A stretch of DNA of 64,000 bases from Mycobacterium sp. EPa45 (lineage in GTDB: Bacteria; Actinomycetota; Actinomycetes; Mycobacteriales; Mycobacteriaceae). The notes below the pieces were generated by a model. The model saw nothing but the letters and a program-made list of their open reading frames with translations, was not told the DNA's origin and searched no databases. A program made the position numbers and the translations under genes. Below are positions 58,761 through 64,000 of the stretch, in pieces. The stretch is from the NCBI RefSeq assembly GCF_001021385.1, contig NZ_CP011773.1, positions 5,890,001-5,954,000 on the forward strand. The letters run 5' to 3'. Position 1 is the stretch's first letter, and the number at the start of each line of letters is the position of its first letter.

Positions 58761-59247
58761 GAGCATGAGTGTGACCTTCCGGCCCACCGCCGACCTCGTC
58801 GACGACATCGGTCCGGACGTTCGCAGCTGCGATGTGCAGTTCCGCCAATTCGGCGGCCGCGCCGAATTCGCCGGGCCGATCAGTACCGTGCGGTGTTTTC
58901 AGGACAACGCGCTGCTGAAGTCGGTGCTGTCCGAGCCGGGCGACGGCCGGGTCCTGGTGATCGACGGCGATGCCTCGGTGCACACCGCTCTTGTCGGTGA
59001 CGTGATCGCCGAGCTCGGCCGCTCCAACGGCTGGTCGGGGCTGATCGTGCACGGCGCCGTGCGGGACGCATCGACGCTACGCACCCTCGACATCGGCATC
59101 AAGGCGCTGGGCACCAATCCGCGCAAGAGCACCAAGACCGGCGACGGCGAGCGCGACGTTCCGGTCAGCTTCGGCGGCGTCACGTTTACCCCCGGCGACA
59201 TCGCCTTCAGCGACGACGACGGCATCGTCGTCACTGGAGCGGACTAA
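58759..59247 (+). CDS. rraA: RraA-family protein (annotated MenG in older work)
   Basis: The 162-residue protein starts at ATG 58759 ([16 protein letters not shown]) or ATG 58765. It has the RraA pattern [26 protein letters not shown] (G-x-V-R-D) and [11 protein letters not shown], which are shared with HMG aldolases. Rv3853 in M. tuberculosis was named MenG but lacks methyltransferase features; its role (RNase E inhibitor-like or aldolase) is open. The gene follows a 20-base repeat. Its end overlaps the ethA stop tail to tail by four bases. Confidence 0.88.
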   Translation: MSMSVTFRPTADLVDDIGPDVRSCDVQFRQFGGRAEFAGPISTVRCFQDNALLKSVLSEPGDGRVLVIDGDASVHTALVGDVIAELGRSNGWSGLIVHGAVRDASTLRTLDIGIKALGTNPRKSTKTGDGERDVPVSFGGVTFTPGDIAFSDDDGIVVTGAD

Positions 59248-60713
59248 ACACCCACTGCGACAGGGTGTTTGGTGAAGCTCAGCGCTTCGTCGTCGACCTT
59301 GCCGTGCCGGATCAGCCGCAGGTCGAGCAGGTAGTTCTGCTTGAGCCGCCACGGCGCGCGCGATCCGGCCTTGGGCAGCCGGTCCAGTGCCCGCAGGACG
59401 TAGCCGGGGGTGAAGTCCATCAGCGGGCGTTCCTCGATATCGGCCGACGGCTGGCTGGGGGCGACCCGGTCGTAGCCTCGCGCGTCCATGTGATTGAGGA
59501 CGCGGCAGACGAATTCGGAGACCAGGTCGGCCTTCAGCGTCCACGACGCGTTGGTGTAGCCGATGGTGAAGGCCATGTTGGGCACACCGGAGAGCATCAT
59601 GCCCTTGTAGGCCATCGTGGAATTGAGGTCCAGCGGCTCGCCGTCCATCGCGATCTCCGCGCCACCGAACAGCTGTAGGTTCAATCCTGTTGCGGTGACG
59701 ATGATGTCGGCGTCGAGCTGCTGGCCTGAGGCGAGTTTGATCCCCGTCGGCGTGAAGCGTTCGATGGTGTCGGTGACCACATCGGCCTTTCCTTTGCGGA
59801 TCATGCGGAACAGATCCCCGTTGGGCGCCAGGCACAGTCGCTCGTCCCACACCCGATAACTGGGACCGAAATGCTTGTCGACGTCGTAGCCCTCGGGCAG
59901 CCGGCGCTGCGCCATGGTCATCAGCTGCTTGCGCATGAAGTTGGGGAACCGCCGGGCGATCCGGTACTGCGCGGACTGGAACACGATGCTCTTCCAGCGG
60001 TTGGCGACGTAGGCGGGTTTGGTGGGCAGCAGCTTGTTCATCCGCACCGCGAACGGGTCGACGTCGGGCAGCGAGCCGATGTAGGTCGGCGAGCGCTGCA
60101 GCATAGTCACGTGCCCGGCACCTGAATTGGCAAGGGCGGGAATAAGAGTCACGGCGGTCGCGCCGCTTCCGATGACCACGACGCGTTTGCCGGCGTAGTC
60201 CAGATCCTCCGGCCAGTGCTGCGGGTGAACGATGGTGCCGGTGAAGTCGTCGGCGCCGGGGAACTCCGGCGAGTACCCCTCGTCGTAGTTGTAGTAGCCG
60301 CTGCAGGCGAACAGGAACGAGCAGGTGATGTCCTTGAGCTCACCGTCCGCCTCGACCCGCACGGTCCACTGATTGTCGGCGGTGGACCATTCGGCGCGAA
60401 CCACGCGGTTACGAAAGCGGATGTGCTTGTCGATGCCGTACTCGCGCACCGCCTCCTTCAGGTACGACATGATCGAGGGACCGTCGGCGATCGCTTTCTC
60501 CGACGTCCAGGGCTTGAATCGGAAGCCCAGGGTGAACATGTCGGAATCCGATCGGATGCCCGGGTACTTGAACAAGTCCCACGTGCCGCCGAGGTCCTCG
60601 CGGCGCTCGAGCATCAGGAAGCTCTTCGACGGGCAGCGGTCCAACAGGTGCCAGGCGGCGCTGATGCCGGAGATGCCGGCTCCCACGATCACAACATCGA
60701 CGTGTTCGGTCAT
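59244..60713 (-). CDS. ethA: Baeyer-Villiger monooxygenase EthA
   Basis: The 489-residue flavoprotein has the FAD motif [17 protein letters not shown], the Baeyer-Villiger fingerprint [14 protein letters not shown] (F-x-G-x3-H-x3-W) and the NADPH motif [17 protein letters not shown]. It matches EthA of M. tuberculosis, which oxidises ketones to esters and activates the prodrug ethionamide. It is divergent from ethR, which should repress it through the palindromes just upstream. Confidence 0.93.
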   Translation of the reverse strand: MTEHVDVVIVGAGISGISAAWHLLDRCPSKSFLMLERREDLGGTWDLFKYPGIRSDSDMFTLGFRFKPWTSEKAIADGPSIMSYLKEAVREYGIDKHIRFRNRVVRAEWSTADNQWTVRVEADGELKDITCSFLFACSGYYNYDEGYSPEFPGADDFTGTIVHPQHWPEDLDYAGKRVVVIGSGATAVTLIPALANSGAGHVTMLQRSPTYIGSLPDVDPFAVRMNKLLPTKPAYVANRWKSIVFQSAQYRIARRFPNFMRKQLMTMAQRRLPEGYDVDKHFGPSYRVWDERLCLAPNGDLFRMIRKGKADVVTDTIERFTPTGIKLASGQQLDADIIVTATGLNLQLFGGAEIAMDGEPLDLNSTMAYKGMMLSGVPNMAFTIGYTNASWTLKADLVSEFVCRVLNHMDARGYDRVAPSQPSADIEERPLMDFTPGYVLRALDRLPKAGSRAPWRLKQNYLLDLRLIRHGKVDDEALSFTKHPVAVGV

Positions 60714-60726
60714 GTCGGCGACGCTA

Positions 60727-60781
60727 TCAACACCATGTTGAATAGGTCAACACCGTGTCGAAAAAATCAACACACTGTAAA
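60727..60781. promoter_or_regulatory. EthR operator: three phased palindromes
   Basis: TCAACA-CCA-TGTTGA (60727-60741, perfect 6-base arms), TCAACA-CCG-TGTCGA (60747-60761, one mismatch) and TCAACA-CAC-TGTAAA (60767-60781, weaker) recur with exactly 20 bases between starts, two turns of the helix. In M. tuberculosis several EthR dimers bind a 55-base ethA-ethR operator cooperatively. The three copies occupy the gap between the two starts. Confidence 0.85.
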
Positions 60782-60790
60782 GTAGAACGC

Positions 60791-61435
60791 GTGCCAGCAG
60801 TCAGCCCGGCCCGCGTTCGCGGGCGGCGCGCCACCCGCCCGTCCGGTGACGATCGCGAAGCGGCCATCCTGCGCACGCTGGAGGACATGCTCGGGCAGCG
60901 GTCATTCGCGGAGATCTCCGTAGACGACCTCGCCAAGGGCGCCGGCCTGTCGCGCCCGACGTTCTACTTCTACTTCGCCTCCAAGGACGCGGTGCTGGTG
61001 CGATTGTTCGCGCGGGCCATCACCGCCTCCGGAGCCGAAGTGCAGCAGGCCGCCACTGTGCCCCTGGACCCGCGGCGGGCCTGGCATGACGGCATCTACG
61101 CCTTCTTCGATTCCCTGCGTCCACACCGGGCGGTGGTACTGGCCGGACTGGGCGTTATGGCCACCAACACCGAGTTACAGGAGTTGTGGTCAGGCTTCAT
61201 GACGGGCTGGATCGACTACACGGCCGGATTGATCCTCCGGGAACGGGAGCGCGGTGCCGCACCCGGCACCATCCCGGCGCACGATCTGGCGACCGCGCTG
61301 AACTTGATGAACGAGCGGGTCATGGTCGCCGCCCAAGGAAGCCAACAACCGGCGCTCCCGGAGGAAGCCGCGCTGGAGGCGCTGGCCCACATCTGGATCA
61401 CCAGCATCTACGGCGGGCCATCGGCCTCGGTTTGA
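60791..61435 (+). CDS. ethR: TetR-family repressor EthR
   Basis: The 214-residue protein has a TetR N-terminal helix-turn-helix (ISVDDLAKGAGLSRPTFYFYF, 56 percent or more like M. tuberculosis EthR by eye) and a ligand domain ending ALNLMNERVM and LAHIWITSIYGGP. The GTG at 60791 (M-P-A-V-S-P-A-R-V) is used because a GTG at 60755 would put the first 12 codons inside the operator; an in-frame extension to 60755 is possible. It represses ethA. There is no good Shine-Dalgarno, so leaderless translation is possible. Confidence 0.9.
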   Translation: MPAVSPARVRGRRATRPSGDDREAAILRTLEDMLGQRSFAEISVDDLAKGAGLSRPTFYFYFASKDAVLVRLFARAITASGAEVQQAATVPLDPRRAWHDGIYAFFDSLRPHRAVVLAGLGVMATNTELQELWSGFMTGWIDYTAGLILRERERGAAPGTIPAHDLATALNLMNERVMVAAQGSQQPALPEEAALEALAHIWITSIYGGPSASV

Positions 61436-61490
61436 TTCCGGCTTCGCATATTGAATTCGCCGCCCGCGCGGGTGGCCCTAGTCTGGCGGC

Positions 61491-64000
61491 ATGTCGGAGC
61501 CACGCCCAACGAGGGGTGCCACCGTTGGCAAGCTCGCGTTGTACTGCCTGCTGGCCGGTGTCTTGGTGGCCGCCATGCTGTTTCCCCTCGCAGGTGGCGC
61601 GGGGATCGTGGTCAATCACGCATCCGACGTGGCCGCGCAGGACTCCGCCGACCTGATGACGGGCGAGGTGCCCACGGTCACCACGATGGTGGACACCGCC
61701 GGAAATCCGATCGCCTGGATCTACGCGCAGCGCCGCTGGCCGGTACCCACCGACCGGATTGCCGACACGATGAAATTGGCAATCGTCTCGATCGAGGACA
61801 AGCGCTTCGCCGACCACAACGGCGTCGACGTCCAGGGCACCCTCACCGGCCTGATCGGCTACCTCAGGGGTGATCTCGACACCCGGGGCGGGTCGACGAT
61901 CGAGCAGCAGTACGTCAAGAACTACAACCTGTTGGTCAACGCCCAGACCGACGCCGAGCGGCGGGCGGCGGTCGAAACGACGCCCGCCCGCAAGCTGCGT
62001 GAGATCCGGATGGCCCTGGCCCTGGACAAGGCGATCTCCAAGCCCGAAATCCTCACCCGGTACCTGAACCTGGTCTACTTCGGCAACGGGGCCTACGGAG
62101 TCCAGGACGCGGCGAAGACCTACTTCGGTATCAATTCGACCGACCTGAATTGGCAGCAGGCCGCGCTGCTCGCAGGCATCGTGCAATCGACCAGCGCGCT
62201 GAACCCGTACACCAACCCCGACGCCGCGCTCGCCCGCCGCAACGTCGTCTTGGACACGATGATCGAGAACCTGCCGGACCGGGCCGACGAGCTACGCGCC
62301 GCCCGCCGGCAGCCGCTGGGCATCCTGCCGCAACCGAACTCATTGCCGCAGGGCTGCATCGCCGCCGGGGACCGAGGCTTCTTCTGCGACTACGTGCTGC
62401 AGTATCTGGCCCGCGCGGGTCTGTCCAAGGACGATGTGGCGCGCAACGGCTACCTGATCCGCACCACCCTGGACCCGAAGGTCCAAGACAGCGTGAAGAA
62501 GGCGATCGACACCGTCGCCAGCCCGAAGCTAGACGGCGTGGCCAGCGTGATGAGTGTCATCCAGCCCGGCAAGACCAGTCACAAACTGCTCGCGATGGGC
62601 GACAACCGCGGATACGGCCTGCAGCTCGACGCCGGCCAGACCGTTCAGCCGCAGCCGTTCTCGTTGGCCGGTGATGGCGCGGGCTCGATCTTCAAGATCT
62701 TCACCACCGCCGCCGCTCTGGAGATGGGCCTGGGCATCAACGCTCAGCTCGATGTGCCGGGGTCGTTCCAGGGCAAGGGCTTGGGTACCAGCAACACGCC
62801 TGGTTGCCCGAAGGAGACCTGGTGTGTGAAGAACGCCGGCAACTACCGCAGCCCCATGAGCGTGACAGACGCGCTGGCGCAGTCACCGAACACCGCCTTC
62901 GCGAAGCTGATCCAGCAGATCGGCGTCACCCGCGCCGTGGATATGGCGGTACGGCTGGGGTTGCGCTCCTATGCCGAGCCGGGCACAGCGCGCGCCTACC
63001 AGCCCGACAGCAATGAAAGCCTGGCCGACTTCGTCAAGCGCCAGAACCTTGGTTCGTTCACACTGGGACCGTTTGAGCTCAACGCACTCGAATTGTCCAA
63101 TGTGGCAGCCACACTGGCGTCTGGCGGTGTGTGGTGCCCGCCGAGCCCGGTGGACAAGATCTTCGATCGACACGGCCGTGAGGTCGCCGTCGAGACGCAG
63201 GCCTGCGAGCAGGTGGTACCCGAGGGGCTGGCCAATACCCTGGCCAACGGGCTGTCCAAGGACTCCACCGGCGGCACTGCGGCCGGTTCGGCCGGCTCGG
63301 TCGGCTGGAACCTGCCGATGTCAGGCAAGACCGGCACGACCGAATCACACCGCTCCTCAGGGTTTTTGGGATTCACCAACCAGTACGCCGCGGCCAACTA
63401 CATCTTCGACGACTCCACCAACCCGGGCGGCCTGTGTTCATTTCCCCTGCGCAAGTGCGGATACGGCAACCTTTACGGCGGCAATGAGCCGGCCCGGACA
63501 TGGTTCCTGGCGATGAAGCCGGTCGCCGAAGCCTTCGGCCCGGTCGTATTGCCGCCCGTCGACAAACGCTACGTCGACGGCGGCCCGGGCAGTGTGGTTC
63601 CCAGCGTCACCGGGCTGAGCTTCGATGCCGCCCGAAAGAGGTTGCGGGAAGCGGGTTTCCAAGTACCTGACCTGCCCACGCCGGTCAACAGCTACTCCTC
63701 GAAGGGTGCGGTCGTCGGGACGACGCCGTCAGGCAAGACCATCCCCGGTTCGATCATCACGATCAACACCAGCAACGGAATCCCGCCTGCGCCGCCCCCG
63801 GATCTCGGGCCGCCAACGCCTCCCCCACCGCCGGATGCCCCGCCGCCCGACGTCAACGTCATCAACATCCCCGGCCTGCCGCCCATCACGCTGCCGATGT
63901 TTCCGCCGCCGGCACCGCCGGCACCGGAACCTGCGCCGCCTCCGCCGCCGGCACCCGAGCCGCCGCCCCCGCCGCCCCCGCCGCCGGCCGACGCGCCCCC
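61491..64000 (+). CDS. Class A penicillin-binding protein with PASTA domain (C-terminus outside window)
   Basis: The reading frame from ATG 61491 is open to the end of the window (836 codons). A membrane span (LYCLLAGVLVAAMLFPLAG) precedes a glycosyltransferase-51 domain with EDKRFADHNGVD, GGSTIEQQYVKN and RKLREIRMALALDKA. The transpeptidase domain has SIFK (62690-62701), SPN (about 62884) and SGKTGTTE (about 63319). A PASTA domain (VPSVTGLSFDAARKRLREAG) and a long Pro-rich tail follow. It polymerises and crosslinks peptidoglycan. It is PonA2-like in layout (PASTA). Its place after ethR differs from M. tuberculosis, where ponA2 lies far away. Confidence 0.93.
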   Translation, partial: MSEPRPTRGATVGKLALYCLLAGVLVAAMLFPLAGGAGIVVNHASDVAAQDSADLMTGEVPTVTTMVDTAGNPIAWIYAQRRWPVPTDRIADTMKLAIVSIEDKRFADHNGVDVQGTLTGLIGYLRGDLDTRGGSTIEQQYVKNYNLLVNAQTDAERRAAVETTPARKLREIRMALALDKAISKPEILTRYLNLVYFGNGAYGVQDAAKTYFGINSTDLNWQQAALLAGIVQSTSALNPYTNPDAALARRNVVLDTMIENLPDRADELRAARRQPLGILPQPNSLPQGCIAAGDRGFFCDYVLQYLARAGLSKDDVARNGYLIRTTLDPKVQDSVKKAIDTVASPKLDGVASVMSVIQPGKTSHKLLAMGDNRGYGLQLDAGQTVQPQPFSLAGDGAGSIFKIFTTAAALEMGLGINAQLDVPGSFQGKGLGTSNTPGCPKETWCVKNAGNYRSPMSVTDALAQSPNTAFAKLIQQIGVTRAVDMAVRLGLRSYAEPGTARAYQPDSNESLADFVKRQNLGSFTLGPFELNALELSNVAATLASGGVWCPPSPVDKIFDRHGREVAVETQACEQVVPEGLANTLANGLSKDSTGGTAAGSAGSVGWNLPMSGKTGTTESHRSSGFLGFTNQYAAANYIFDDSTNPGGLCSFPLRKCGYGNLYGGNEPARTWFLAMKPVAEAFGPVVLPPVDKRYVDGGPGSVVPSVTGLSFDAARKRLREAGFQVPDLPTPVNSYSSKGAVVGTTPSGKTIPGSIITINTSNGIPPAPPPDLGPPTPPPPPDAPPPDVNVINIPGLPPITLPMFPPPAPPAPEPAPPPPPAPEPPPPPPPPPADAP

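Overview
The window is GC-rich, strongly codon-biased actinobacterial DNA. It carries the mycolic acid and arabinogalactan assembly locus (accD4-pks13-fadD32, antigen 85 genes, aftB, ubiA, glfT2, glf, erp), espR and ethA/ethR in the order known from Mycobacterium tuberculosis (about Rv3799c to Rv3855). Several genes and the overall layout fit a rapidly growing Mycolicibacterium better than M. tuberculosis. Rv numbers below are synteny and family recognition from memory, not searches. I see no tRNA, rRNA, CRISPR array or insertion sequence.

Layout. 1-5.1 kb: a truncated amino-acid permease, a MarR regulator with tandem operators, an epimerase, a small secreted protein, a membrane Ser/Thr kinase and a SCO6745-like protein. 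5.2-7.4 kb: a molybdopterin oxidoreductase. 7.6-28.3 kb (minus strand): mycolate condensation (FadD32 activates the meromycolate, Pks13 condenses, AccD4 supplies the carboxylated partner), Culp6-like hydrolase, a DUF732 lipoprotein, three antigen 85 family proteins (MPT51, Ag85A, Ag85C-like), then the decaprenyl-phosphoarabinose and galactan genes aftB, ubiA, a PAP2 phosphatase, glfT2 and glf. 28.5-37.7 kb: erp, a PGRP-type amidase, HAD hydrolase, two acyltransferases, a metallo-beta-lactamase/Rieske protein and serS. 37.8-45.5 kb: envelope and protease genes (septum-formation protein, zinicin-type peptidase, a three-gene sedolisin operon), small Cys-rich and lipoprotein genes, a phosphatase and pheA.

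45.5-53.4 kb: an IdeR-type iron box before a frameshifted Rv3839-like gene, a CPBP protease, an LCP ligase, glpQ1, a DUF4328 protein, a DnaA-box cluster, an Rv3847-like gene, a yybP-ykoY type manganese riboswitch before a TMEM165/GDT1 transporter, and espR. The bfrB and sodA genes that M. tuberculosis has in this stretch are absent. 53.4-56.3 kb: a minus-strand island (MAB_1171c-like membrane protein, ImmA/IrrE-type metallopeptidase, Pro-rich exported protein) inserted between espR and the Rv3850 homologue. 56.3-64 kb: Rv3850, a YcnI-CopC copper pair, the Lys/Ala/Pro-rich Hns-like protein, rraA, divergent ethA/ethR with three phased operators, and a class A penicillin-binding protein running off the right edge.

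Points most worth a second look: the espR-adjacent peptidase/membrane island, the chain of overlapping 7-codon mini-ORFs between hns and rraA, the Mn riboswitch, the EthR operator array, the DnaA-box cluster far from any dnaA gene, and the frameshifted iron-regulated gene.
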